This document shows positions 1-12,224 of a stretch of 64,000 nt of DNA, in pieces. Position numbers and translations under genes: made by a program. This DNA comes from Colius striatus (taxonomy: Eukaryota > Chordata > Aves > Coliiformes > Coliidae). The notes under the pieces are model-generated. The model was not told the origin of the DNA. It made no database searches and saw nothing but the letters and a program-made list of their open reading frames with translations. Location of the stretch: contig NC_084790.1 in assembly GCF_028858725.1 (NCBI RefSeq), forward strand, positions 28,747,031 to 28,811,030. The letters are read 5' to 3'. Numbering within the stretch: the first letter of the stretch is position 1; each line of letters begins with the position of its first letter.

Positions 1-1116
1 CATAAGCCAGTAACAACCAGTATATCAGGATAAATGTATCTTACCTAACTGAGAAGTTACCAAACATGCTTTAAGATCTCAGTGCTCTCAGTTCTCGCCC
101 TGGAAGTACTCTAAATAGCTTCAATTGTATAACAAAGATAAGGTGACTATATTTTTAAGATAAAATAACATGTAGGGAGTGTGATTGCTAAAAGAAAAAA
201 AAGTCTGACAGACTGAGAACTAGATGAAGGACTGTGTGCCATACTGTTCTGTCATCACACACTAAAAATCATGACTAAAAAACTCCAGTGAAAAAGAATC
301 CAACTACAAATCCATTTCTGGGAAGTAAATGTGCAAAACTTAAGTACTTCAGAGCATATTCTGTACAGAAATAAATTACCAAACCCAAACATTTCAGCCT
401 AGCTTGGAAATCTTAAGGGTCAACATAACTCTTTCTGGACAGTAACCATGACTGTGGTACACAAAAAATTAATCTTGATGATGATGGTAGCTGTATATAT
501 AAACACAGCTAATGGTAAAAATATCTGCAAATTTGCATATTCAAATTGACTTGTAAAATTATACAGCTATTATAGAAGCTAAACTAACAGAACATAGTTT
601 CCAGTTCTGCTCCTGTCACAACCATACCAAGGCAGAGCAGAGTGTGGCCACAGGGGTTTTCAGGACATCAAGCTTATGGGGAAATAGTATGAAAGCCTAC
701 AGTACTGCCAAGGGGCATGGCAAATCAAATAATTAAGACAGAAGATACCCAAAGAGAAAGTAGATTTGATACTCATTACCGAAAGTAAATCTGACATTTA
801 ATTATCTTATGTCTCTTTTTTGTCTGACCTGTGGTTTCCTTAAACTTCCAACAGCCATGGGCAACTTGAGGGGGCACAGAGTGAGCACAGCTACTTGTTA
901 CAAAACCACTAAGGGGATTGCTAAGCGTGAATGCACCTTCAGCTCTGGCCTCATGTAGCTGTAGCAACTGCCTTCCTTAAATCCGTTTTCTGTCTTTGGA
1001 TGGAGGGAGTAAAAAGCAAACAGGGCAGAGATTTTAGGAGTGTAATTGTAAAAATCACAACACATCATGTTCCCAATATAATTGCAAGGTTTCAAATCTA
1101 TGGATAGTTATCAAGA
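1..1116. other. Intergenic, AT-rich, no gene recognised
   Basis: Both strands contain only short open frames without recognisable domains. The sequence is AT-rich and carries no long repeat that I can identify. It ends where the CR1 3' terminus begins. Confidence 0.5.
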
Positions 1117-3118
1117 ATAATAGAATCATAGAATGGTAGGGGTTGGAAGGGACCTTTAGAGATCATCTAGTCCAACCCCCCTGCAGAAGCAGGTTCACCT
1201 AGATCAGGTCGCATAGGAACATGTCCAGGCGGGTCTTGAAAACCTCCAAGGAAGGAGACTCCACAACCCCCCTGGGCAGCCTGTTCCACTGTGTCACTCT
1301 CACGGTGAAATAGTTTTTTCCTATATTTAAGTGGAACTTTTTGTGTTCCAGCTTCATCCCATTACCCCTTGTCCTGTTACTATCTACTATAGAAAAAAGG
1401 GACGTCTCAACCTCCTGACACCCACTCTTTAGATATTTATAAATGTTAATAAGATCACCTAACAATCTCCTCTCCTCCAGACTAAACAGCCCCAGTTCCC
1501 TCAGTCTTCCCTAGTATGAAAGATGTTCCATACCCTTGATCATCTTTGTGGCCCTGCACTGGACTCTCTCCAGCACTTCCCTGTCTCTCTTGAGCTGAGG
1601 AGCCGAGAACTGAACACAGGACTCCAGATGAGGCCTCACCAGGACAGAGCAGAGGTGCAGAAGAACCTCCCTTGACCTCCTGGCCACACTCTTCTTGATT
1701 CATCCCAGAATGCTATTGGCCTTCTTGGCCACTAGGGCACATTGCTGGCTCATATTTAGCTTATTATCAATGAAGACTCCCAAGTCTCTCTCTGCAGAGC
1801 TGCTCTTCAGCAGTTCGACCCCCAGCCTGTACTGGTGCATGGGGTTGTTCCTTCCCAGATACAGGACTCTGCACTTGTCCTTGTTGAACCTCATGAGGTT
1901 CCTCTCTGCCCAACTCTCAAGCCAGTCAAGATCCCGCCGAATGGCAGCACAGCCTTCTGGGGAATCAGCCAGTCCTCCCAGTTTGGTGTCATCAGCCAAC
2001 TTGTTGAGGGTTCACTCTGTCCCCTCATCCAGGTTGTTCATGAAGATGTTGAACAAGACTGGCCCCAGAATCGATCCCTGTGGAACTCCACTGGCCACAG
2101 GCCTCCAACTCGATTCTGTGCCATTGATCATCACCCTCTGGGCTCTGTCATTCAGACAGCTCTCCATCCATCTCACTGTCCACTCATCCCAGCCACACTG
2201 CCTGAGCCTTCTGATGAGGATGTTATGGGAGACAGTGTCAAAAGCCTTGCTGATGTCAAGCTAGATGACATCTGCTGCTCTCCCCTCATCTAGCCAGCTG
2301 GTTATGCACTCATAGAAGGATATCAGGTTAGTCAAACATAATTTCCCGTTGGTGAAGCCATGTTGACTCCCCCTAAGAACCATCTTTTCCTTCTTGTATT
2401 CAGTGATAACATTCAGGATGAGTTGTTCCATCACTTTTCCAGGGTTGAGGTGAGGCTGACTGGCCTGTAGTTTCCTGGGTCGTCCTTCCTGCCCTTTTTG
2501 AAGACTGGAGTGACATTGGCCTTTCTCCAGTCCTCAGGCACCTCACCTGTCCTCCATGATTGTTCAAAAAAGATGGAGAGACGCTTAGCAATCACATCAG
2601 CCAGGTCCCTCAGCACTCTGGGGTGCACCCCATCAGGACCCATTGACTTATGAGCCTTAAGCTTGGCCAATAAATCTTTAACCTCTTCCTCTTCCACCTA
2701 GGGCAAGTCCTCTGCTGTCATGGCCATCCTGTTATCCTTGCTGGACTGGGCTTCCCAAGGGTCAGCCTTGGCCATAAAGACTGAAGCAAAGAAGGCATTC
2801 AGTACTTCGGCCTTCTCTGCATCCTCAGACACCAGGGCACCCTCAGCGTTTAGCAGTGGTCCCACATTACCCCTCGCCATCCTTCTGCTGCTGATGTACT
2901 TTCCTGTCCTTAACATCCCTGGCTAAATTTAATTCTAGAAGGGCTCTAGCCTTCCCAGTTGCACCCCTACATGCCCTGGCAATGTTCCTATACTCTTCCC
3001 AAGAAGCCAGCCCCTGTTCCCACCTCTCATAGATGGCTGCTTTCTGCCTGAGTTGACCCAGCAGGTCCTTGCTCATCCATGGAGGCCTCCTACCTCTTTT
3101 TGAAGCTTTCAGTGCAGC
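1117..3118 (-). mobile_element. CR1 LINE, 5'-truncated, about 2 kb
   Basis: The left edge has the ATTCTATGATTCTA-type 3' terminus of CR1 in reverse complement (near 1120-1160). Reading on the minus strand from about 3115 down, the conserved pieces of a CR1 ORF2 appear in order. First comes the linker between endonuclease and reverse transcriptase (ERWEQGLASWEEYRN, about 2940-3050). Then come the start of the reverse transcriptase (PVFKKGRKDDPGNYRPVSLTS, about 2435-2510) and the ADDTKLGG motif containing the catalytic DD (about 1975-2000). The C-terminal segment ends with FKTRLDMFL near 1220. The endonuclease domain and ORF1 are absent, as is usual for CR1 copies that stop early during reverse transcription. 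Frameshifts and stops break the frame into at least five pieces, so it is not active. Confidence 0.95.
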
Positions 3119-5021
3119 ACATTTATAGGAAAAAACATTAGCCTTCTAAACAAAGAATACTAATTATTGCTGTAATTTCTCTCAGGCAAAGTCATCTTGG
3201 CATCTTGGTATCTTAGTATGCAGTGCAGAGTCATTACTTTGGGTTCAACATCTACCTTTCAAAGAACTGTAATTTCAGATTTCTATTTTTGTTTTCTTAT
3301 TGCTGTAATAAAAAGGTTTGTTTTTCTAAATCTAAATTTTATCTTCTGGGTGTAACCGGAGCAACATGTCTTTCTTCCCAAGGAACACTTGCATTGGTCC
3401 TGATGGATTTTATGATTAAGACAAAGAACTAACTATTGTTAATCATTAACAGTCTTCTATCTACACTAAATCTTGAACTGCTCAACATGATGGAGATAAT
3501 GAGTTAGAACAGGCACATATCCAGCAGCTATGCCTTGCTGATACTACTCCCACACATCACTGTAAGCATTGACAATTCACAGAAAAGACAATGAAATGAC
3601 TGCTTTAAATGAAGAGGCTGCTTTAGAGTAGCTGAGTCCAGAAGGAATCAAAACTGCTTTAGGTACAGCTTTTACCATGAAACAATATTTCAGTGGCAGA
3701 AAATGTGGGATCAGTAGTTCTCACAACTAAGTTGTATGTAAAAAAACATGTGTTACCAATATGGCGAAGATTTTTTTATTTTTCAGCTATACTTTTCTCC
3801 TTTTTTTAACAGAGCAACTAAGTATAGACAGACCGATCATGATTATCTAACTGTGCCTGCAAAGCCATGAACTACTATTCATTTCCTGTGCATGATAAAA
3901 GTTCCGTTGTATGCTGCCTCACAGTTTATGATCTCTGCTTTTGATCCTTGGCCCAGACACAGCTACTGCACCTGCAGAATGGTATACTTCTTGAACAAAA
4001 AAGGAAGGGAAAAAAGTGTCCTTCACATTGGTACACATCCAAGGCTGCCTGTCCTGGAAGTAAACACTTCTTGTTAGGAGGCAAACAGTTGGGAAGGCAG
4101 CAACAAATGAAATTAGGGGCAGAAAGAAGAGGCAGTAAGTTCCCAAACAGACAAAACCAAAGAACACCCTTTGAGTGTGTTGTTGAAGCCTAGCCAAAAC
4201 ATGTTCAGCAATATTTTGGAGACAGGAAATACTGTTTATAAAGACTTATTTTGGCATGAGGCTTTCTGGGTCACTAAGATAACATGATTGGGTTGTCTGC
4301 AGGGGATAATGGGACTATTTCTTTCAGTTGCAGAAAGTTCTCTGGCACTTGAGAATACTGAGGACCCACTAGGACAACAAGATGAGGGCAGGAAACTATC
4401 ATATCAAAGAAATCAGACAAGGTGAGAGATTAAAACTATATATGTCACTGGATATGAGTTTTATTCACCTTGCTGTATTTGAGGGAACACTTAAGATCCC
4501 TTAACCATTATTAACTACTGTGGTAGACAACATTTCTCTGGGCTACAGTCAGTCCTATGGAGCATTGAAGAGAATTTGTGCGAGGAAACTATCAAGCAAT
4601 TCAGAGCTGATAGTAAGACTCCATGTACACTGCTATTACTGGCACTGTTGCTATGCTCTGCTCCTATACACTATTGCTACTCTCACCATGATAACAAATG
4701 TAACTGTGGCCATTGTTTTTGAAAAAGGGATATTTTAAAAACTAGACTATTAAGACTGGGACTAGCCAGGAGAGGAACAGAATTCATTCATTTGAAATTA
4801 TCTTATAGAAAAGATTACAGTCATTTCTCTACATCACATGCCATAGGCAGATAAAGCACAAAGGTGACTTTAAGACATCTCTAGATTTTCTTCAAATCAA
4901 GAAGAACCAAGTCAGCATTTGAATGTCCTAACTGGTTTTGCAGTCATTTTTGAGAATAATGTGATGGTAGACTTTTCGAAAGGGCAATTAGAGAAAATAT
5001 ACTAAGAAAGTATACACTTTA
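3119..5021. other. Intergenic, no gene recognised
   Basis: I see no conserved protein, RNA gene or long repeat. Open frames are short and lack domains. There is a T-rich tract near 3770-3810. Confidence 0.45.
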
Positions 5022-5845
5022 CTGTGTGTTGCATTCAGCTCTGGGGCCCCCAAAATAAGCAGCACATACACCTTTGAAGTGAATCCAAAGGAAGCCCACA
5101 AAGAGGATCAGAGGGATAAAGACAGGCTGAGAGAGTTTGAGTTGTTCAGCCTGGAGAAGCAAAGGCTCTGGGGAGAACTTATAGCAGTGTTCCAGTACCT
5201 AAAGGGGCCTGCAAGACAGCTGGAGAGGGACTTTTTGCCAGGACATCTAGTGATAGGAACAGGAGTAATGGCTCCAAACTGAAAAAGGATAGATTGAGGT
5301 TGGGTACTAAGACGAAACTAACATGGCTTGGTGTAGCCAGGCACTGCAATAGTCTGCCCAGAGATGCTGTGGATGCCCCATCCCTGGAAGTGTTCAAAGT
5401 CAGGTTGGATGGGTGTAATTGTTCAAGTCAAGCTGGCAATAAAGCTCCATCTAGCCATACACTTACTCTCCCCTTCTACTCCCACAGTGGAATGGGGAAG
5501 AGAAAATATCTCTTCCACCCCACTTCCTCTCCTTCCACTTCCACCTCCCACTGCAGAGCTCCTCATCTTAAATAGTGACCACAGAGATACCCAGTTAGCC
5601 CTACCTAGGGCAGAGGTGGGTGACAGAGCTGTGGAAACTTCAAGCAATTTCTTGCCACCACTGCAACCCCTTCCCCACTACCACAAAAAAACCCCAAACC
5701 TTCCACACAAACCCAATTACAATGGGTCTTTGAGCAACTTTTTCTAGTTGAAGATGTCTCTGCCCATGGCAGAGGCTGGATTAGAACCAAGTAACCTTTA
5801 AGGTCCCATCCAACCTAAACCATTCTACAATTCTACGGTGCTATG
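5022..5845 (+). mobile_element. CR1 LINE 3' fragment, split by a solo LTR
   Basis: The stretch 5022-5413 matches the last part of a CR1: the FSLEKQRLWGELIAV-like frame at about 5140-5180 and the DAPSLEVFKVRLDG segment at about 5370-5410. The CR1 3' end (GGTCCCATCCAACCT, then ATTCTAC repeats) resumes at 5727-5845. The two halves join smoothly once the 308-bp element at 5414-5721 and one copy of its target duplication are removed. Orientation is opposite to the CR1 at 1117-3118. Confidence 0.9.
5409..5726. mobile_element. 308-bp solo LTR-like element with 5-bp target duplication ATGGG
   Basis: The element itself is 5414-5721. It begins TGTAATTG and ends CAATTACA, a perfect 8-bp terminal inverted repeat of the TG...CA type. 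ATGGG flanks it on both sides (5409-5413 and 5722-5726). Internal segments such as the pyrimidine-rich tract, CAGAGCTC, and GAAACTTCAAGCAATTTCTTG resemble the right part of the LTR at 18014-20120, so it belongs to the same broad LTR group but is much shorter. It carries no coding sequence. It inserted into the CR1 tail around it and is therefore younger than that CR1. Orientation was not established. Confidence 0.85.
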
Positions 5846-7675
5846 ACTAATCATAATTCAGAAAAAACATGTTTCTTTTTACAGATACAAAATGACTGCA
5901 TTTCACTTTCCTACACACCATATTCCAGTGGGATCCACACAGGAAATAATCAGGACAAGCTGTTTTACTTTCTGTGTATACCAGAATATTTGTCCTGAGC
6001 TACAAATAGCAGATTAAGAAAAAGCTACAGTACTATGGTTTAGCGGAAGTCACAGGCCAATCACGTTAATTAAAAGTATATCTAAAAGATTTCAAAACTT
6101 TGGAAGGCTTTAATAGCTCCCTTCTCTGTCATATTTGGTTTTACTTGGTACTTTGAAGGGCAGCTACTCCAGAGGAAAATATTTATTTTGCTTTCCTGCC
6201 ATCTTGTGGCTTAAGAGCAAAATGCACATGAAAAAAAAAAAAAAGTGTAACAATTGCTAGCTTCTTTTTTTTAAACAGGGTTTGGCTGATGATGTACTTC
6301 AGGCCAGCATCCCTTCTCCCTAAACAGCATTGCAGCTTGCGACAGCATGGCTCTGTAGTCCAATGAGTTTCTCCAAAAATCTGATCCCACGGAAAGAAAT
6401 TGTATAGAGTAGCTCAGATCTTGCAGCAGATACGATGGCCCATTCAGTCTTCCAGAGACTGTTCCTTTGACTCAGGTCTGGCTAAGGCAGTGATTGTCTT
6501 AATGGCTTTCATTTTTCTTATTTAAAAATACTAGTATAAAAGTGATTATGTGAGAAGTGAACTGAATTCTAGTCTGGCTTAGTCATTAGCTGAGACAAAT
6601 GCTACCACAGATTTTTAGCTACACTTCTCACCATCTGGAAAGTTGCATTTGGGAATATATATGAGTCTAAGAACACAATCATAGCCTTTGTGGTTTATTT
6701 CACATTTGGTCAAGGCAGCTGATTTAATACAGCTCACATTACGCAAACACACATGAAGTTCTAATGCCATTTCTCCAGTTATAAGTGTGTCAACCAGCAC
6801 AAAATAAATAAGACTTGCTTTCTAACACTTTCTGATGGAAAAGTAGCACATTGTCCAAACTCCATATACAAGTAAAGTTAAATAACTGGTTGAAGGTCAA
6901 ACATGAGGACTATTAGAAGTTTTATAAGGTTTTTTTGTGGCCTATTTTTTTTTAAATACAAGAATCACCAGCTAGTTGATTATCTACAATGGCTCTACTG
7001 ACTGAACTGCCCAACAGCAAAGCAAAGTTATATTTTTTCATACCTATCACAGATTTCTATTAGAAAAAACATTTTGCCCATGATGGATTAGAAAGATCCT
7101 CCTGCCACAGGCTGGCTTTACTAGCTTGTGTAACAGTTGGTGTATAATATTTGTGCATGTTTTTAGCAAAAAATAAACTCTTAAATTAAGAGTCAAGATC
7201 TCACTGCCTCATGTTTCACAAGAGTCAGACCTCTCCAGTGCTTTTCTTGACAGTTGAAATGCTATGCTAGTCTGACTGGCAACGCCAAGATGCTTTAGTG
7301 CAAAACACTCCTGCTGGTCTGTTTTTTAGTATGAAGTTTTCTGGGCTGTACTATTTCAGGTGAATTGATAGAAAGTGTCTAGAAAAAAAAAATAGTTTCA
7401 GTTAAATATCAGGCCTGCTGTACAACTTGCAGAATGCTTTGTCCAGGACATTGCAAGACTGTAATTTTCCAAAGCAGCTTCTTCTGGAAGTTCAACTTTA
7501 AACTGTTCCCCTTGCAGCTGAGTTACAAACCTACGTACTTGTATTTTATTTCCCTGACAGAGAATATAAACCAGGTGGTTGGAGAGATGGGAAAAAAAAA
7601 TCTTAGGAGTCAGTTGCAGACAAAAAGTAACTGTAGGACCTCTCATAAGATCTCCACAAAGAAGCTGTTTGAATA
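5846..7675. other. Intergenic, no gene recognised
   Basis: No domain-bearing frame is visible on either strand. There are short A and T homopolymers near 6230 and 6950. The stretch 7560-7675 may be an eroded repeat, but I cannot assign it. Confidence 0.45.
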
Positions 7676-8484
7676 CCAACTGGATGATCAGTGGAAGGGA
7701 AAAATAGCTGAACAGCCAGGTCCAGGGGATGGTGGTCAGTGGCACAAAGTCTGGGCACAAAGTGGCACAAAGTGGGTCCCAGGGTTCAATACTGGGTTCA
7801 ATCCTATTTAACATTTTCATTACTGATCTGGATGATGGGGCAGAGTGCACTTTCCAGAAATTTGCAGAACATACCAAACTGGGAGGAGGGCTGGATACAG
7901 CAGACAGTTGTACTGCCATCCTGAAGGACTTGGGATAGGCTGGAGAAATGGACCAATGGGAATCTCATACAGGAATCTCATACAGTTCAGCACCTGGGAA
8001 GGAAAAACCTCAGGCACCAGCACAGGCTGGGGGCTGTCCAGCTGAAAAGCAGCTTGAAAGAAAACACCCTGGAGGTCCTGGTGGACACCAGGTTGTACAT
8101 GAGCCAGCAACATCCTTTACTCAGTACTAGTGAGGCCACATTTGGAGTACTGAGTCCAGTTCTGGGCAAGACAGACATGGTCACACTGGAGGGAGCTCCA
8201 TAAAGAGCCACTCAGATGGTGAAAGGACTGGAACATCTCTTCTATTAGAAAAGGATGAGAGAGTTGGGGCTGAAACACAGGAGGTTCCCTCTGAACATTA
8301 GGAAACACTTTTTCACTATGAGGATGATCAGTGGCACAGGTTGCCCAGAGTGGTGGTGGAGTCTCCATCCTTGGAGATATTCAGGATCCATTTGGACATG
8401 GTCCTGGGTACCCAGCTTTAGATGGACCAACTTAAGCAAGGGATTGGACCAGATGACGTCCAGAGGTCTCTGCACAGAAGGCCT
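7676..8484 (+). mobile_element. CR1 LINE 3' fragment, degraded
   Basis: The plus strand carries the CR1 reverse-transcriptase end (FNIFITDLDDGAECTFQKFA at about 7808-7870), followed in order by the CR1 C-terminal segment (HRRFPLNIRKHFFTMR at about 8275-8325) and the start of the 3' UTR. Internal deletions and frameshifts are frequent, and the terminal ATTCTATG repeats are missing. Near 7735-7775 the word GGCACAAAGT is present three times as a local microduplication. Confidence 0.85.
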
Positions 8485-8598
8485 GGGTCTAGGAACTCTG
8501 AATCTTACCATGAAACTTGGTGCCTGTACAAAGGCCTCAAATCTGCAGAACTCTGACATATGTGAACTGTTTCCTACATTTCACAGTAAAGAATGACA

Positions 8599-9154
8599 TG
8601 TGGTAGTTTGACCCCGGCTGGATGCCAGGTGCCCACCACACCGCTCTATCCCCCACCTCCTCAGCAAGCCAGGGAAGGGGAGAAAATAAGGTGGGAGTCT
8701 CATGGGTTGAGATAAAGGCAGTTTAATAAAGAAACAGCAAAGCCACACGTGCGGGAAGTGAAGCAAAAAGCAGATAAAGCTGTTAATCTCTATGTCCCAT
8801 CAGCAGCGATGTCCGGCCACCTCCCGAGAAGCAGGGCTTCAGTACGCGTAGCGGTTGCTTTTGGAAGGCCAGAAATGAATCTTGCCTCCCCTTCCTGCTC
8901 CTCTCCCCCAGTTTATATTACTGAGCTGACGTCATATGGTATGGAATATCTCCTTGGTCAGCCTGGGTCAGCTGTTCTCGCTATGGTCCCTCCCAAGATT
9001 GTGCTCACCCACAGCTATTGGTGAAGGTGGGGGAAGGAATGCTGGAGGGACAGCCCTGATGCTGTGCAAGCAGTAGTCATAATATTGATATCAACAGTAA
9101 GCACAGCACTGCTGTGCTGCTGTGGAAAATCACTACCATCCCAGACCCACTACA
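8599..9154 (-). repeat. 3' LTR of the provirus (556 bp)
   Basis: On the minus strand the LTR starts TGTAGTGGGTC and ends ACTACCACA, so it has TG...CA ends. It is nearly identical to 16570-17126 and, inverted, to 10199-10754. It contains a TATAAA-like box and an ATTAAA polyadenylation signal on the minus strand at the same places as the 5' LTR. A purine-rich stretch on the minus strand just upstream (about 9155-9170) is a likely polypurine tract. Confidence 0.92.
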
Positions 9155-9810
9155 GTCTCCACCCCTTATTTCATACCATTTATGACATGCTCAGACAAAC
9201 CATCTTAACAACCCATATACATTCTTATATAATCTCATTAACCAGTACCCCCACTCTTCAACAGACAAACATCATTCTTGTATTCCCTCTTGCACCGAAC
9301 AAACAAACAACGTTCTTATATCTTTCATCCTCTGCAGATGTTCACTGGAGCAGGCCATAACTTATGTCTCATCCATCAAGATGAATATCCAGGCCAGGGG
9401 AAAACAGTGTGTGCAGTGTTGGGCACCAGCACTGGCTTGGTTTTTCCACTTGTCCGGTTTCTTGCAAAGTTCATACTTCATTGCCTACAACAGACAACTC
9501 ACATAACAGATTCTTTTTCCCCCAAGGTTAAGTCTCCTTGAGGTACATATCGAGTTTCCTCATACTTTCTCATTACCCACCAAGTACACCCAGGCCCTTG
9601 AGCAAAGACAATCCCACAAATGGGTTTGTCCTTTCCCATGGGAGGTGCAACCCATACTGCCTTCCCCCATCATTTCCTTGGGTGCACTACAGGGACCTTA
9701 TCTCCTCTCACAGTATGTAGGTGTTTTGTTTGGGCAGGTCCAGGACGGTTAGCTGAACCTCTGCTGTTAACCAGCCAAGTGGCTTCTGCTAAATTTTTAT
9801 CCCACTGCTT
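9155..9810 (-). pseudogene. Provirus 3' region after integrase, no env
   Basis: This lies between the integrase core and the 3' LTR. It reads in broken minus-strand frames that probably include the C-terminal end of pol, up to about 9550. No envelope-like signal peptide, furin site or fusion segment is visible, in keeping with ERVL elements that lack env. Confidence 0.6.
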
Positions 9811-10198
9811 CTATATCCCATTGCCCAGTGCTCTCAACATGGTCTTTAGTAATCTGTTATATCTTTCGATCTTTCCAGAGGCTTGTGGGTGATAGGGGAT
9901 GTGGTATATCCACTCAATGCCATATTTCTTTGCCCAGGAGTTTATGAGATTATGTAGAAAATGAGTCCCATTGTCTGATTCAATTCTTTCTGGAGTGCCG
10001 TGTTGCCACAAAACTTGCCTTTCAAGGCCCAAGACAGTATTTCGGGCAGTGGTATGGATACAGAGTATGTTTTCAACCAACCGGTAGTTGCTTCCACCAT
10101 AGTGAGTATATAATGCTTGCCCTGGTGTGTTCATGGTAGCGGTCCAACATAGTCAATTTTCCAGGCCTCACCATATTGAAAACCCAGCCATCGGCCTA
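9811..10198 (-). pseudogene. Integrase core of the provirus, broken
   Basis: The minus-strand frame 9811-10134 contains the second catalytic Asp in ERIESDNGTHF and the catalytic Glu in ASGKIERYNRLLK, spaced as in the retroviral DDE core. The first Asp sits in an IDY motif just upstream (about 10150), separated by a stop codon. The N-terminal half of the integrase lies beyond the solo LTR, at about 10760-10920. The protein would insert viral DNA into host chromosomes. Here it is dead because of the stop and the insertion. Confidence 0.88.
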
Positions 10199-10759
10199 TG
10201 TAGTGGGTCTGGGATGGTAATGATTTTCCACAGCAGCTCTTGCAGTGCTGTGCTTACTGTTGGTATCAATATTATGACTACTGCTAGCACAGCATCAGGG
10301 CTGTCCCTCCAGCATTCCTTCCCCCACCTTCACCAATAGCTGTGGATGGGCACAATCTTGGGAGGGACCATGGCCAGGACAGCTGACCCAGGCTGACCAA
10401 GGAGATATTCCGTACCATATGACGTCAGCTCAGTAATATAAACTGGGGGAGAGGAGCAGGAAGGGGAGGCAAGATTCATTTCTGGCCTTCCAAAAGCAAC
10501 CACTACGCGTACCAAAGCCCTGCTTCTTGGGAGGTGGCCAGACATCACTGCTGATGGGACGTAGAGAATAACGGCTTTACCTGCTTCTGCTTTGCTTCGC
10601 GCTTGTGCAGCTTTGCTGCTTCTTTATTAAACTGCCTTTATCTCAACCCACAAGACTCCCACCTTATTTTCTCCCCTTCCCTAGCTTGCTGAGGAGGTGG
10701 GGGATAGAGTGGTGTGGTGGGCATCTGGCATCCAGCCAGGGTCAACCTACCACAGCCTC
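10194..10759 (+). mobile_element. Solo LTR nested in the integrase region, opposite orientation
   Basis: The LTR 10199-10754 (556 bp) has the same sequence family as the provirus LTRs but is inverted relative to them. It starts TGTAGTGGGTC and ends CTACCACA on the plus strand. It is flanked by GCCTA (10194-10198) and GCCTC (10755-10759), a 5-bp target duplication with one mismatch. It interrupts the integrase reading frame, so it arrived after the provirus. Its TATAAA-like box (about 10437-10442) and AATAAA or ATTAAA signals read on the plus strand. Confidence 0.9.
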
Positions 10760-11757
10760 TGTTCCAGGGAGACTTGATTCATGTGGCTCGCTTGATTGCA
10801 GCACGTTTCATATTTGTGAGTGACCTGTGTAATGGCTTCCATGGTCACGTCCACCCCTTGATCACGAGCTCATCTATACGTTGCATCTCTTCCCAGATGT
10901 CCTGATGTTTCATGGGCCTATCGAGCTATAAATAGCTCACCTTTACACTCCCAGTCTAGGTCTACCTGAGCTACTTCAATTTTGGCAGCTTTGTCTACCT
11001 GTTTGTTGTTCCATTGTTCTTCAGTGGCACAGCTTTTGGGCACGTGAGCATCTACATGACGTACTTTCAGAGTCATGTTTTCCACTCGAGCAGCAGTGTC
11101 TTGCCACAATGCAGCAGCCCAGATGGGTTTACCCCTGCACTGCCAGTTGGTCTTCTTCCATTGCTGCAGCCATCCCCATAGGCATTAGCCACCATCCAGG
11201 AGTCAGTATAGAGTACTGACCACTTCTCTCATTCTGCAGTCTCTAGAGCCAGTTGGATGGCTTTCACCAGCAAACTGACTCGACTCATCTTCTCCTTCAG
11301 TGGCCTCAACAACTCGTCATGTAGAACTCCACACAGCAGCTTTCCACTTACAATGATTTCGTACCACGCAGCATGACCCATCAGTAAACAAAGCATAATG
11401 CCTCTCATCTTCTGATAGTTCATTATATGGTAGTGCCTCTTGGGCACAAGCTACTTCCTCAGGCAATGCTCCAAAATCTCTGCCTTCTGGCCAGTCCATG
11501 ATCTCTTCCAGGATTCCTGGTTGATTAGATTTCCCCAGCCGAGATTGTTGTGTAATCAACGCCATCCACTTACTCCATGTAACGTTGGTTGCATGATGTA
11601 TAGAAGGGGTTTTCCCTTTGAACATGCAGTGTAGCACAGGCAGACATGGTGCCAAGAGGAGATAAGCTTCTATGCCAATGACTTCTGAAGCAGCTCAAAG
11701 TCCCTCATATGCTGCTAGTATTTCTTTTTCAGTTGGGGTGTAGCGGGCTTCTGATCC
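10760..11757 (-). pseudogene. RNase H and integrase N-terminus of the provirus
   Basis: Minus-strand frames give the RNase H active-site pieces in order: FTDGS at about 11385-11400, then a TDSW-type motif at about 11190-11215. They are followed by the conserved VRHVDAHVPK segment (about 11030-11075) and the beginning of the integrase zinc-binding region (about 10780-10920). Several shifts and stops separate the frames (10918-11109, 11229-11447, 11317-11655). RNase H would remove the RNA strand during reverse transcription. Confidence 0.85.
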
Positions 11758-12224
11758 TCAATAACCTCGGCTCCAAAACCCTAATGGTCGACCTTGGGTT
11801 TCTCCAGATGTTTTCTGCCAGAGGCTCCAGGTGAGACCATGCTCTCCAGTGGCAGTGTAGAGGATATTTTGCACATCTGGTCCTGTACGGATGGGCCCAA
11901 GGGCGACTGCACAAGCTATTTCCTGTTTAATTTGTTGAAAAGCTTGTTGTTGCTCAAGGCCACACTCAAAACAGTTCTTCTTTCTGGTTACTCTATAAAG
12001 AGGACTCATGAGCTGACTATAACCTGGGATATGCATCCTCCAGAATCCCACAAGGCCCAGGAAAGCTTGTGTTTCTTTCTTATTAGTTGGTTGAGACATA
12101 GTCACTATTTTGTTCACAACATCCATAGGCACATCCAATGCTCATCTTGCCATTTTATACCCAAGAACTGGATCTCTTGTGCAGGTCCCTTTACTTTGCT
12201 TCTTTTTACAGCAAAACCAGCTTT
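11758..12224 (-). pseudogene. Reverse transcriptase thumb and connection segment
   Basis: Minus-strand frames 12114-12353 (the part below 12225) and 11758-12138 read VKGPAQEIQFLGIKWQDEHW and then TNKKETQAFLGLVGFWR. These are typical of the end of a retroviral reverse transcriptase, just after the catalytic palm. The palm itself lies on the far side of the 1.3-kb LTR. One shift separates the two frames. Confidence 0.87.

Noticed and set aside
1695-2293. Plus-strand frames of 189 and 152 codons
   Set aside because: They are antisense shadows of the CR1 reverse transcriptase on the minus strand.
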